Origin: Hemileia vastatrix
Taxonomy: Eukaryota; Basidiomycota; Pucciniomycetes; Pucciniales; Zaghouaniaceae
Length of the DNA: 64,000 nucleotides
Reading direction: 5' to 3'
NCBI GenBank assembly: GCA_030280995.1
Contig: JASXTE010000027.1
Coordinates: 124,001-188,000 of the forward strand
Shown: piece after piece, positions 12,931 to 25,700 of the stretch
Numbering within the stretch: position 1 is the first letter of the stretch
Layout of the letters: each line of letters opens with the position of its first letter
Made by a program: the position numbers and the translations under genes
The notes under the pieces: model-generated
What the model was told of the DNA's origin: nothing
What the model saw: the letters and a program-made list of their open reading frames with translations, nothing else
Database searches by the model: none

Positions 12931-13161
12931 AATTATAGTTGTTAAAATGTGAATTATAATAATTATTGTCATCATCATTATTATTATTTATATTATTCAA
13001 TTTGATTTTATCATTATTGACATTAAAGGTAAAGGATGAAGATGAAAATGAAGACGATGATGAAGATGAAGATGAAGATGATGAAGCGTATAATGAATTG
13101 TGCTTTTGCATCACGTAGTGAGAATTTATTTGAGTGTCCATCTCATGGTCAGTTAGAGAGC
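8359..13161 (-). CDS. dpr: Dpr-family cell-surface protein, four exons on minus strand (two frame breaks)
   Basis: The exons encode two Ig domains of the Dpr family, arthropod neuronal adhesion proteins that, in Drosophila, pair with DIP receptors to specify synaptic partners. Exons in transcript order are 12713-13161 (low-complexity linker and first half of Ig1), 10095-10256 (second half of Ig1), 9287-9334 (48-nt micro-exon) and 8359-8811 (Ig2 and C-terminus). Diagnostic features are NVTAQVGKSTFLRC, VSWVRQ, the DWYL core, EDAGIYEC, the Dpr-typical STEKG segment of Ig2 and EDTGNYSC. A hydrophobic C-terminal tail fits a GPI signal. Relative to the plus-strand paralogue, one base is missing near 10222-10230 and one is extra near 8623. 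Donors are all GTAAGT. The breaks may be assembly errors or early pseudogenisation. A probable 5' exon lies at 21889-22621. Confidence 0.88.
9008..9059. repeat. (ATC)n microsatellite in a dpr intron
   Basis: About 17 uninterrupted trinucleotide units lie between the micro-exon and the Ig2 exon of the minus-strand gene. Confidence 0.95.
9287..9334 (-). CDS. dpr: dpr-like minus gene, 48-nt micro-exon
   Basis: The acceptor is TATACAG|TC and the donor GATTG|GTAAGT, phase 1 at both ends. With the flanking G it encodes VSSEPRMSLSFILNVI, the last strands of Ig1 leading into Ig2. The plus-strand paralogue has an exon of the same length and phase at 60493-60540 encoding a clearly related peptide, which confirms the exon despite its size. 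Confidence 0.88.
10095..10256 (-). CDS. dpr: dpr-like minus gene, exon for second half of Ig1
   Basis: The acceptor is TTTACAG|GTTTCATGG and the donor GTCAAG|GTAAGT. It encodes VSWVRQ at the start and, after a frame change, ISVGDFVYTSDVRFKP and DWYLNIEYVQKEDAGIYEC. It is 162 nt long against 163 in the paralogue; the missing base lies in the A/T run near 10222-10230. Confidence 0.88.
10257..12712 (-). other. Intron between the two Ig1 half-exons, minus gene
   Basis: A 2456-nt intron with GTAAGT donor and TTTACAG acceptor. It splits Ig1 immediately before the invariant VSW strand in phase 0, exactly as in the plus-strand paralogue (883 nt there). The contents are TC-rich and AT-rich sequence and a TATATAAAG run near 10800-10812; no coding sequence is supported. 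Confidence 0.8.
12713..13161 (-). CDS. dpr: dpr-like minus gene, exon with Ser/Asn-rich linker and first half of Ig1
   Basis: The acceptor is TTGGTCAG|GC in phase 1 and the donor GAAACG|GTAAGT in phase 0. The exon starts with a polar segment, then a Ser run encoded by a TCA/TCT repeat, an Asn/Asp-rich stretch including a poly-Asn run encoded by (AAC)n, and finally the start of Ig1: a DWTHENYRPIFEP lead-in and NVTAQVGKSTFLRCRI with the first core Cys. The homologous plus-strand exon has the same order of parts with different linker repeats. The acceptor pyrimidine tract is weak, so the exon start is less certain than its end. Confidence 0.8.
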
Positions 13162-16100
13162 CTGACCAATGTAGTAGATGACCAAAGTAATCGTCAAAGT
13201 TAAACATGGTAAGTTTCCAAGTGTGTCGGGTTTGTATGCGTGACAGGACATTAGTGGACAGTCAGTTCCATCCCATGGAATAAGTGACACAAATGGGTGG
13301 AGTCAAAGGCAATTGTAGTTCGTCAGTTGTCCAGTATAATGATTAGGTCATCACAAGTAGTATCATCAGCAGATAAAAGGGAAAAAAAAGAAGAACAGTC
13401 AACGATTCGGTTAACAAGGATGGCCTATGGCAACAATGTCCAATAAAAAAAGTCGCAAGAGCAAAAAGGACAAGCAAAAGAGAAAGTGAGGTTGAAAGAG
13501 AGAAAAAATAAAAGACAGACAATTTAAGCGAGTTGAGAAGATGACGAGGATGTTGATGATGATGATGATGATGATGATAGTAAGGATGAAAGGATAGAGG
13601 GATGGAAGGACGTTGCAGTGATTATTTCATCTGTTCCACCGACACCGACAAAGCAGGTGGGTTAATGAGTGATGTCATCCGACATCAAATTTACGTGAAT
13701 ACAAATGACTGTGATGTCACAGATGGTCGTAAATTATTACTTTTGAAGACATTAATAACCCTGAGTGAATACCTGGTCTCATTTGATGATGCAAGAAACA
13801 GAAACACAGTCACACAGGCAGACAAGAACATAACATAACAGAACAGAACAGAACAGAAAAGAACAGAACAGAACAGAATAAAGTAGAACTGTGAGAGTAG
13901 AGAACAGAGGCATCGAATTCACCTTACAACTTGATTCATTTTGTATTCTCTTTGCTTCATTGCCATAGATGGGTGAAAAGGCAAAGTTTTCTCCTCTTTT
14001 ATTCGTCCCCGAGATACATTTAGTGATTAATGGAACATCTTGACGTTCAATAGCGTAAAGAAAAAGAGAGAAAGAGTATCAAGCAGTGAAAGAGAGTGAA
14101 AGAGAGTGAAAGTGTATGTGAGAAAGAGAAAAAGAGAGACGCTTCACAAAAAAAGGGGGGAAAAATGTGCCAAATTTGTTACGATTTATGACTGATTTAC
14201 GATGGATGTGACACGCGTAAAACGAGTCTGTTCAAATGCACTGAAAGAAATTCAAGCTGGTGCAGGTGGTCCAGCTGGTCCATCTTCGGAATCTTCATCA
14301 TGAAATCTTCATCATTCTTATTTGTATGACTTTCTCAATGATATTTATCCTTTTTATTTCATGGATAATATTTTGTCCCCTTTGGTTGGGAGTTGTTGTT
14401 GTTGTTGTTTTTTTGTTCATCTCTGCTGATGCTGTTTTGTGCTTCTTTTGCCTTTTCCATCGACAAATGAATACTCCTGACCTTTTGTTCAAAGTGTGTC
14501 TTGGACTATTCAACTTTTCCTCTCTCTCAAGAGTGACCGTATGTCCTTTCACCCGTGGCTGGAGGAGCAATCCGCAAGATGCATTAGCCGAGCAATTGTG
14601 GCCTTCCTTTTAATCTTTTATTCTGCCCTGTGAGCAGATTGCCGATGGTTTACTTCACCGGGAATAATGCACCAGCACAACAACAGCAGCAGCAGCAACA
14701 ACAACAACAACAACAACAACACAACAAGGAGCACAAAGAGAAAAGAGAGGCAAATTGTGATGAAACCAAGAGAAGTCTATCGTCAATGCACTTCTCGACA
14801 TTCATGCTGATTCAGTGAGAGAAAGCGACATACACTTTCAACATACACATACTCACATACAGGCAATACAACTCGACAGAACAGAACAGAACTCTATTCA
14901 ACTCAACAGAATACTGGCAACCAAATGAACAGAATGAAAGTTAGTCCGATGACTTAACTTGCATTTATTTCTTTTTCTTTCCTCTTTTCTCTTTTTCGTC
15001 CTTTTTTTCTGCTGCTGCTCTTCCTGTCTGTATCCTTTTTCACTGGATCGACTTGTAAGCCAAATGGTGTGTGTATATTGGAGTAAATTTATTCATCCAT
15101 TCATTCATGGATACATCAATTGCAAGATAGCAGTCAGTGATATTGCTTTAGCTGTGTGAGGATGTGGATGAAAATATCATCATCAGCATCATCAACATCA
15201 CCAGTAGAAGTCTTTTCATTATTTTACTCATTTCTTCTTCTTCTTTTGTAAAGGACAAAAAATATTCCAATATCCTGACACTTGTTAAATATTATCCTTT
15301 AATGTGTAGTGTAGAAGAAGAAGGAGAAAAAAACTAAAATAAAATAAAATAAAATAGGATTTACTAGCGACACACAGACAAAAAAAAAGTCAACCGTAAC
15401 TGTGTGATGTAATTTTTTAAATTAATGTCACCATCAAGTATTTAAAAGGATTTTCTTCACTTTCATTTGATGCTTTTTTCACCTTGTTTTGATAATTAAA
15501 TTATACAATGAATGATAATTAAGTGGCTTTTTACTTTTATTTTTTGATGGGAAGAAAATAATTCCACGTAAAATGACAAATAAATTGACTTTGAAAAGAG
15601 AGAGAGAGTGAGTGAAATTAAGTTGTATCTATACTATGATTGTCATATATACATGAGAATGACACAAATGATGAAGATGGCAAGTCAATGACAATCCAAA
15701 AAGGACAGAAAAAAAGAACAAGAAGAAGAACTGACTTGTAAGTGACAGCAAGAAGAAAGAAAGAAGAAAAAAAAAGTATTGTGTTTAAATTACCATCCAA
15801 ATATCATTTGTGTGTCATGAGACACACTAATGCAATTTTTATTTCCACTTTGCAACCTCACCCAGGCTTTTATCATTGTTCAGGATTATATGGATGGTTC
15901 ATAAGTTCATATGGTGAATGTGTCTTTGTGTCACTGCTGTGTGTAACGGCTTATGAATTTACTTGAAAGGGCAAAGGAAACCCTTGATTCTTCTTAACCG
16001 GTATCGTGACTTGTGGTTTTGTCTGTCTCTGTCACAATAAAAGTACTAAATGAAGTGTACAAGGGTGAGGTGAAATGGAGAAACGGTCAAATGGTGGTGG

Positions 16101-19100
16101 TAGGAATGGTGAAACATCTTTCACTTCCTCCTTTAGTTTTTTTTTGCCCCGTATACTTCCTTTCTGTCTTTCTGTCTTTTTCTCTCTTTCTCTCTTCTTC
16201 TCACTGACACACTGTGTGCTTAATGTGGCCTCAAGCCGATACCCGAAAAAGAGAAACAAAGGCGGTTCTTGGCACACTTCTTATCATCAGAGTCGAATAA
16301 GTCGACTCACTGTGTCCAAGTCGCTTATTGCCAACAAAGACACCCAAAGCAAAGAAAGCAAAGAAAGCAACCAATGAAGGAAGGAAAGAAAGAAAGAATA
16401 AAGAATAAAAGTGAGGGACAAACCTTCACCAGGCAAATTAATGACCATTGGATGTTCATGTGGCCTAATTCATCGTACATTGTATCCTACTGTCTTCACC
16501 CTTTCTCATTTTTCTCTCTGAAATGTCTCATGGCTCATGTCTCACTCCCTTGTTACCGATTCACTGCAATCAACCAGCAGTAGCAGTAAAGACATGACAA
16601 ACATTGAGATAAACACTTTGATACACCAAAGTTGTGTCAACCTGGAAGAAGAAAACGAGGAAGAAGAAGACGAAGAAGACGTGGTACAACAAGTCACACG
16701 GATGACCAATCCTAAGAACAAACTTACTAAACTACCTCCAACCCATCAATAGGAAAACACATCAATTCAATCGAACACTTTGCAAAGGCCAAAGGGTGGA
16801 GATTCAGCTCATAAGTCAACTTGGGAAGTCCAAGTTTCTGGTTCATGTCGATTCACTACTCACAACTGTGAGAAAAATAGTTGAGAGAGTAATTTACTCA
16901 GCCACTCATTTTCATCCCTGATCGAGTCACTTATGAAGAATAAGTTGCATCGAGTGCAATCACTCAGTCAAATGGCAAACATAAAAGAAGTAAATTTGAA
17001 TGAAAGAAAAACTCCCATCTTTTTAGTGAATATTGCTGCGATCTTTTCAGGCTGCACGGACAAAGAACTCGAAGGGCAGGAAAAAGAGTCAAGGTGAAAA
17101 TGAAAAAGATGAACATCTCAAATTCATCTCTATCTTCATCTCGTTTTTTTTATTTCTTTCATTCACTCTTTCACTCTTTCTTTCTATCTTTCCTCTTATT
17201 CCACTTCAATTGGACTGAATGAATTGAGTAAATGCATGATGAATTCTGTTCGGACCCTTAATCACCTTTCATACTTGAAATGTCTTATGAATTTTTTTCT
17301 CTTCCTTTACCAGTTTATTGGCATTTCTCTTTCATACATACATACACACACAGGTTCAACCTACAAAAGAGTGAAGACTGAAGAATTTTCTTTTCTTCTT
17401 TTTTTTTTGTCCGTCTGTCTTAGTCTTTCCATCAAACGATAGAACTTTTTGCATGTGACTTGCAACTTTTCACCCGAACTACTCGACTGACTTTCCTTGT
17501 CTAAAAGTGTAAGTCAAGTGATGCAGGAAACTTTCAGTAGATGAGGTAAAAAAATCACCAATGTTCAAACTGTTCAGACTGTTCAAACTGCTTTTCTTTT
17601 GCTGTTGTTACTCGGATCGATGATTTAACAGAAACAGAAGTATACACAGTGAGTATACAATATACAGTATACAGTATACAGCAAGTACAGTAAAGTAAAG
17701 TAAAGAGAGAGGAAGAAAGTACAATGCAATGAACAGTAAGGGCAAAGCATTTGTGTCATTTCGGGGTGGCAGGCGAGGCAAATCTTAATCTTAAAAAACG
17801 GGCCAGGTCATTAATCGCATTGCTTATTTCCGGCGAGTGAATAGGGCAGAGCAGCTCACTTTGCCTCCCAGGCACAGTTGCAATTGAGCATTTCACCCCA
17901 ATTCTCTGCATTCTCTCGTTTTCTCTCTTCACATATATGTGTGTCTCTCTTTTTGCCCTTTTTTTCTCTCTGTTACACTGACTTTTTTTTTCTATTCGCA
18001 GGCCACAGTTCGACCTTTTGGCTTCTTCCGCTCTCCTGGTCATTAGTGACATTGTCTTCATTTGTCCTTTTTGCCTTTGTCTCTTTTTTTCTCCATCATC
18101 TTTCAACTTATCCTTGGTATTTCAACTTATACAGTGACTATCGCTTCAACAATTCATACCTTAAGGCAGTCGCAATAGTTAAAAGGTAGCGCATAAAGAC
18201 AAACGAGTAAAAGATGCGGTATAAAGTTTAAAAAAAGAAAAAAAAAAGGATAAACAGGATGAAATTTTCAATCCATTAGAGTGAATTTGTTTCACCTTTC
18301 TCTTTTTATCTAGTCATTTGTTTTCTCACAGGTGTACACAAGAACTTAGAACTTGCAAGTAAAGAAGAGAAATCAGAGTGAATCAAATAGTTGTCACATG
18401 GGGCTACAGAATAAGTAAGAAAAGAACTTCTTTACTTGTGAAAGAAAGAATAAAAGAAGAAGAAGACAAAGTTGTCCACTAGTGATACATCCGTCAAGTG
18501 ATGCGGCGACAGTCGACAGTCGACAGAACAAGGATGACATGTGAATTGAAAGTCAGTCTAATTTTGTATCCTTGGTTCACATCTTGCTGCACACATCATG
18601 GAAGACAACAAGAACATCCACAGCATCCAACAATGCATCACGAAACATTCTGTGTACTTGTATACAACTAGGAAAACTACTGGTATAAGTAATTCAGTTT
18701 AGATGAAGTTAAGTCAATCAAGTAAAATCACTGGCAACCAGTGGCATGCATGTTCATTTTGTATTAAAAGTGTAACGTCAAAAGTAAGAAGAGAATGAAA
18801 GAAAAGAAAATAATATGCTTGTAAAGATGTGAAGGGAGTGAAAAAAAACTTGACTGGAAAGAAGAAGAGGAAAAAAAATAACGGATGAAAGAAAATGAGA
18901 AGTGAAAGGCAGTAAAGACTTTGTGATCCTTCAAACTCGCGTGAGTCAACACAAGCGGCAACTGAGAGGTAAAAGAAGAAGAGGAAAGAAAGAAAGAAAG
19001 AAAAAAGAAAGAACAAGATGAAGGAAAAGTGGCAAAAAGAAGAAGAGCAAGATGAGAGACAGAGAAAGAAAGTTAGAGCATCCGCGTCACCAGCTTTTGA

Positions 19101-21888
19101 CTGAGTAACAATAACAACAACAACAGATATAACTGTGAGAGTGAGAGAGAGGAAAGAGAAGAAAGACAAGAAAGAAGAAAAAGGAGGTAAAGAGTGAGAA
19201 AGAAAGACAGATGGAGGAAGAAGAAACTGAGAGCCTGAAGCAGCATCTACTGTTCTAACAATAGACGAGAAAAGAGGCGAAAAATGGGGCTGAGAAAGAA
19301 GGAAAGAAAGAAAGAAATAAAGGGAAAAAGAGAGAAAGTGATAGAGAGTGAGGAAAAAAGTTGTAGAGAAAAAAAGGCAAAAGAGAAAATAGAGGAAAAA
19401 CAGCACAGGAAATAAAGAAGGAAAGAAAGAAAGCAACTTCGGTGCATTTAAAGAAGGTGCGTGTGACTTATTTGCCTGTGATTGAATCCTCAGGCCGAAC
19501 CAAGTCGTACGAAGTCGTCGAGCCTTCAGGTGTGTACACTTTTTCTCTTCACATTTACCCTGTTAACCATTTACCCTTCCGTTCTTTTGGTATTTTGGTA
19601 TTTCGTCATTTCGTCCGTTCTTTCTTCATCTTCATCTCCATCTCCATCGTTTTTCCCTCTTTCCTTTTTTTTCTCTCCTCCTTTGACTACTTTTTCTCAC
19701 AGATACCCGTGACCTGAGTATATGTCGTGAGTGACTTTGTTGTGTAATCGATTCAAACCCCTCAAGCCGCTTGATTCCATTATACACTCACAGTGCAATA
19801 CACATCACATCTTACAGTCCGAGTCAAATGATGGAGTAAAAGGCACAGCAAGAGAGTGAAAAAAAACAGTCAAACGGGTAAAAGTAAAAAGTCCTTCGAG
19901 CAAAAGGGAAAAAACGAAAAGAATAGAATAAGAGTAGTAGAAAGTATAGTAGAAGTGAATAGAAAGAAGAAAAAAAATAGAGAGAAAGAAAAGTGGAACC
20001 ATGAACACCCTATGCTCATGGGTGTTTCAATTGCACCACATAAATGTATGTGAGTGTACGGCAAGTGTTTCACGAGAATAAGCATCTCTTGTGCCGCATG
20101 ATATCGCTTTGTGCATCTGCTTCTCTCTTTACTTGAAGTAACTTATTTTACTTTTTCTTTTTCGTTTTTCTTCCTGCAACTTAATCGTCCCAAGTAGAGA
20201 ATGAAAGAATGAAAGAAGAACAAAAAAAAAAAGAACGTCGTTTGTTCTTTCTCACCACTCGATTCATGTTGAATCTTCGGGTCAATTGTCTCTGATATAT
20301 ATAAAACTACTTTATTTAACCAGTTTAACTGTTAGTCATAAAGTTTTATGGTAAGATGCACACGATCACTCAAATAGACACACACACACACATACACACA
20401 CACATGAACATAGACAAATATATAAACATACGAATATATCGACGAATTGACGAATAGACAAATATACAAATAAACAAGTGTAGACTGTATGAACTTGTTT
20501 GATATGTTGTGCTGAGTGAAGGAAATAGAAGAAAATAAGATTTCCATCGACAAGTAAAGATGAAAGAAGAAGAAGAAGAAGAAGAAGGAAAAACACGTAA
20601 GATGAACACATGAAAACATCAAGAAGAAATAAAGCAAAAGCATCAGGAAGGAAGGAAGGAAACAACCAAACTGCTGAGGCAAATCACTTGTGTGAAAATA
20701 AGGTTTGTTCAATTCTTTTGACACTTTTACCGTTTTTATTTTTTACCCTGTGTGATGTATTTAACTTGTCCCTGCCTGTATTTCCTTCGTCATCATCATT
20801 ATTATCATCATCGTTGTCATCTTACATTTCTAAGGATTTTTTTTCTCCCTTCCTCTTCAGGCGGAAAAAAGTCATTGGAGCAGCAAGTGACACAATGACT
20901 GGCTGACTAGTTGACTAGCTGACTGGTTGACTGGAATTTCTTTTAATTTTAGCGGCCATCGAAAAAGACAGACAGAGAGAGTAAAAGAGGAAGAGAATTT
21001 AACTTGAGACTCGTAAGTTAGCTCGTTGGGAAAACGAGTGAACCAGAGTGATTTTCGGCAGTTCGGCAGTTCAGAGTAGACAGAAAGAGAAAGAGAAGTT
21101 AAAAGAAGTAGAAAGAAGAAGAAGAATCAAGAGACTGGAGAGAAGTGAGAAGTGAACTGGCAGTTTGCAGTGAGAGAAGAAGAGTGCGAACAGTAGGGAA
21201 GAGGATGAACAGGATGAACAGGATGAAAAAGGAGGAAGAGGAGGAATAAAGAGAGAAGGATGAGAAGGATGAGCAGGATGAGGATGGTAAAGTTGCAACA
21301 GCGGGAGAGGTTGGTGAAAGTCAGCTCAAGAGCTGAAAGTGAATCAGGTGAACTGATGCAATAAACGAATGGATTCACCCTTGCAATGACATTCAAAGCT
21401 TAGTAAGCAGGAGAGGGTTAAATTGAATTTGAGTAAAGTAAAAAAATCACCAACACACTTTGAAGAAGGGTAAACTGCAAAATGTTCTATTAGATGATAC
21501 TAATGAGAGCTTGGGACTTGAGTAAAGAAGACAGAAGCGCAGACAGAAGAAGACAAAACTCACTTTGATTGGAAGTAAAAGCGGATGCTGGGTCCATGCG
21601 TATAATGGAAGTGGAATCAAGTGAATGACTTTCAGTGGAGAGATGATGCGGATGCTGATGACGGTCATCATGGACTGTTGGAGACTTGAGACTAAATTCT
21701 TCTCCTAACTGGGGAGTCCGAGTTATTCTCTTGGCCTTGTTGGTTCTGTTCATTCTGTTGGCTCTTTTTCCTCTTTGGTGTTGGCTCTTGTGATGCAAGA
21801 TCACATGACAAGCAGTTTGACTTGATTGAACGCTCTTCCTTGGACTTTTCTCTTGATCCTTCATCTTGCACATTGACGTTGAGTACAC
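13162..21888. other. Long repeat-rich interval, probably first intron of the minus dpr-like gene
   Basis: If the exon at 21889-22621 belongs to this gene, this is an 8.7 kb intron. It holds (GAT)n at about 13546-13578, (AACAG)n at about 13836-13878, CAA/CAG repeats at about 14672-14722 and an (AAAAT)n run at about 15333-15357. Long pyrimidine or purine tracts lie at 18860-19440. Open frames inside are Phe/Leu/Ser-rich, or Lys/Glu-rich on the other strand, and follow these tracts; I accept none as a gene. Confidence 0.45.
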
Positions 21889-22621
21889 CTGATGATGATG
21901 CCGATGATGATGCTGATGCTGATGTTGATGTTGATGTCGATGTCGATGTCGATGATGATGATGATGATACAGATGTTGTAGTAGTTTCATCTCTTATTCC
22001 TTTTTCCTTCCAAGCAGATGATTTAACCGTCCAATTTGACGAATCAACTGCTGAACTTATTTTACTTGTAATACTCGATATATCAAGTGTACGACTTGAC
22101 GTAATTTCCTTGACATTTGTTTGTCCCATGAATTTTGGCAAAGTATTTACTAATGATTTTGGCAGTTGAATCCTAAGTAAACTACTTACAGTATTATTCA
22201 TTTGACTACTGTTATTGTTGTTGTTGTTGTTTCTTTCATCAAGTGTTGTTAAAGTAGTTGATGTACATGTTGATGTTTTAACCAAAAAGATTACAGTTAA
22301 ATATGAAAAAAAAACTTTGTACCAATAAAAGTTACAATTGTGATGGTTTAAGTGTTTTACATGTTTTATATTTTTTACATTCAATCCATTATTATTATTA
22401 TCATTATCATTAATATTCGGAGTGTTTAGGTTGTGGCAGTGTGAAGAGAAAGATCGTGTCGACCAAAAAGTTGACAAAGATGAGAAAGACGAGGATGATG
22501 ATTTAGTTGTACAAGTAGAATCAGAAGTAATTGTTGTCCTACTACACGTTGATTTCATTATCGATTCTATCCAGTGTAAATAGTTCGTACTTATTTCACA
22601 CACAAAGTTCATCTTGAACAT
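21889..22621 (-). CDS. Probable 5' coding exon with membrane/signal segment, minus strand
   Basis: This is part of a 356-codon minus-strand frame (22762 to 21692) with A/T-rich codons. From the Met at 22621 it has Ser/Thr-rich and Asn-rich stretches, then one strongly hydrophobic segment (YWYKVFFSYLTVIFLV) followed by Thr/Asn-rich and Ser-rich sequence. I propose it as the first exon of the minus-strand dpr-like gene. A possible donor at 21889|21888 (CATCAG|GTGTAC) would end in phase 1, matching the acceptor at 13161, and the joined coding length then becomes a multiple of three once the two frame breaks are discounted. Against this, the donor is weak and the long stretch before the hydrophobic segment is unusual for a signal peptide. 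The frame could instead belong to an unrelated type II membrane protein. Confidence 0.4.
21890..21966. repeat. Interrupted GAT/GAC trinucleotide repeat inside an open frame
   Basis: An imperfect GATGAT/GATGCT/GTCGAT array that on the minus strand encodes a Ser/Thr/Ala-rich tract. Similar TCA repeats lie inside the Ig-linker exons of both dpr-like genes. Confidence 0.8.
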
Positions 22622-22762
22622 TTGTATAATAAAATTTTTATTTGTTGTTTTTGTTTTGTCTTGTTCTATTGCAATTTTTTTCGCTTCAAGGTAAAAGAGA
22701 AAATGATGAGAAGATGAAAATGTTTTCCTTTTTACTTTTTCTCTTTTCCTTTTTTTTTTCAC

Positions 22763-25700
22763 TTGATTTCACTGTCTGTGTGTATTTTGTGTGAAACGTG
22801 TAGAATCATTCAGTTGTTCATAGTGGCGAAAGATGAAATTGGTGTGAAGTTTGAGGAGAGTGAAAGTAGTCACTAACATTTGTTCTTTTGATAGGATGAG
22901 TGGTGATGGCAGGAAAGAAGAGAAGAGAGAAGAGAGAAGTGTAGAATCAAAAGAACAAGAAGAAGAGAAAGAAGAAGAAAAAAATTACTCTTGAGTGAGT
23001 GAGTGAGGAGGGCGAGGATGAAGATACTTACTCTGGTCACTGTGGACACTCTGTTTGATGGGGATGAGGAAGGAAGTATCACATGATGCTTTCTTACTGC
23101 GTAAAACAACTCACAAGAGAGACACGTGTGACACGCGTGTAGCTGCAAGCACGATACAATTGCTACTGCTGGTTATCCTTGTCGAGTTCTAGAACTGTGT
23201 GTGTGTGTGTGTGTATGTGTGAGTGTTGGCTCGTACAAGTTGATGCGCGTGTGTAAGGGAGTGATGCAATGTACATTGACTCACTTACTCACTCTGTAGA
23301 ACTTGGTGAGAGAGTGAGTCTCTTTGCCTGATAGTTTAGTACGTTTATTGCATAAACTTGTGAAAGTTGTGAGAGTGTACATTTGTCTCTTGATCGATGG
23401 GTCTTTTAGTTAATTCAGTTGCAAGGAGGGGAAAGGAGAAAAAGCAAATCAAAGTCACACCATATGGTAATTTGTATGAACATCCACTTGATCCGAATGA
23501 ACAGATATGCACAGAGGGTTGAAAACGTTAAAGAACAAGAAGCAAAAAGAAATAGTAGAAGAAGAAGAAGAAGTAGAAGGAGAAGAAGAAGAAGACAAAG
23601 TGTGATTGAAATGAATTTGCAATCATCAAGTTGATATGATGACTGGTTCAAAGTGTCTCTGTGCCGGATGACAAGGAACAAGTACCGATTAATTTGCAAA
23701 AGTATTTCTCTTTCTTTCTTTCTTTCTCTCTCATGTCGGTGTCTTTTGTCTTATGGTGTGTCACATTGTCAATTTGCGCGTGTACACATTAAATAGTGAT
23801 AGAGTGACTGATGTCGGCAAGGAGAGAGAAGAGTTTAAGAGTTAAGTGGCTGCTTGTTGTGAATCCTAATTAAAGGGTCGTGTGAGGCCATTTTGCCATT
23901 TTGTGATCAGTTCACTTTGTCCGAGTGAGCAGAAAACTATGTGTGTATGTGTGTGTGTGAAGTAACTGAGAGAAAGAAGAGAAAGAGAGAATGAGAGAAA
24001 GTGTAGGATCGTATGGTTAATCCTGCTCGATCTGGTCGATGGAATTAAGAGAGAAACAGTGAAAGAAATAAACAACAGACGTACACACACATATAAACAC
24101 ACATACACACACACGGGTCGAAGAAAGGGCAAAAGGAAAAAAAGGAAAAAAGGAAAGAAAGAGGATCAATAATGTGAATGATCTTCCGTCCGTCCGACCT
24201 GATTACAATTGCATCCCTTTGACCAGTGAAAGAAACTGTTTTTTCCTTGGCTGGTGAACTTCCGCATTTGTCTCAACATTGAAATGGAGAGTAAGTGACT
24301 TAGTGACTCACTGACTCACGATTCAGTGTTGACCATTAGTTGCCAAGAAGCAGAGACCAAAGGGGCGAAGAAACAGAGACGAAAAAGGAGAAACGAGAGA
24401 AACGAGAGAAACGAGAGAAACAGAAAGAGTCAGAGCAATGGCTCAGCTCGATTCAATTCTTCATCCTTTGCACACACATGAATGCATTTTATCCACACGG
24501 ACAGATTGGACACGAGTTACGTGAAACAAAGTCAGAGGTAAAACGTTGTACTCTTGGTGAAGACAAGGAGACTTAAGCAATAGTAGTCGTACGAAGTAGA
24601 ATAAGTGAAACAACAAGGATGCCAATTGGACACAGCGCAATTGTCAGCAAGGAAAAAACAACGCCTCGAGTCAACCGAAGAGTAATAAACAACCTTCGAA
24701 TAAAGAGACAATTGTATTCAATTGATGTGTCATCGGATGAATGGTCAACGAGTTGAAGACCAGGTCATCAGACAGCCGACATTTCACTCATTTTTTCTCT
24801 TGTACTGTGTTGTCTTGTGTTCTGTTCTTTTACCCGTTTTCATCTCTTATGTCCATTCATCGTATTTCTTCTTCTTCTTCTTCTTCTTCTACTTTTTCTA
24901 ACTTTCGACCTTTCTTTCCTGCAATTCGATGCAACAACAAGCAAACTGACTTGGCCATTTTTTCATTTTTCTTCACCAAAGTTAACTTTGACACGCTGAC
25001 TGATGCACTCTTTGTGTTTCTTTTTCCATTTACGGCCCATATTTCATTGTTGAGTTAAAAAGTTCTTTGGTTCTTTGGTTGCTCCTGACACACTGGCAAT
25101 CATCAAAAAGCATTTGGCTGGAAAAGAGAAAGAGAAAAAAGCAACACGACGATGACTGTGTTTCTTCCCCTTTTTTTTCTTCTTTTTTTCCTTTCTCTCT
25201 CTTTTTGCTTCAATGAAGAAGAGTCAAGTTTAACCAGAGTCGAGTTATTTTCTTAGGTTTCTCTTTGTTTGCCGGTCCAATGGTACTCTTTTTGTTCTTC
25301 TTGGTCTTTTTCTCTCTCTTTTTTTTTCTTCTATTTCTTCTTTGCTTCTTCTTCTTCTCTGTCTGTTCTGTTTGTTAATTAAGCGACCTTACAACACAGA
25401 ACGTACCTTCTATATCGAATTAGATCCAAATCCGACGAAGGATAAAAAAATAAACCGAATCAAGTGAATGAGCAAATTGAACCATGTGTGTTCTCTAATT
25501 ACACATGATCAAGCAGCTGACCAGATGTCCAAATGATATTGTATTGATGTAAGTTCAAACCCGCATGTTCAGAAGGCAAACTGAACAAATCAACAAATTC
25601 AAAATATTCAAATGAAATAAAGGGCAGAACATTTATGTCCACTGTTTTGTTCTATGTATATACAGACAGACAGACAGACAAACACACATACACACATACA

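Noticed and set aside
18505..18526. CGACAGT repeat nearly complementary to a GACTGTC repeat at about 34494-34512
   Set aside because: The match is short and both are simple tandem repeats, so an inverted duplication is not supported.
18714..19436. 240-codon minus-strand frame rich in Phe, Leu and Ser
   Set aside because: It translates a long polypurine tract read as pyrimidines on the minus strand; overlapping frames are open too, and codon use does not match the confident exons.
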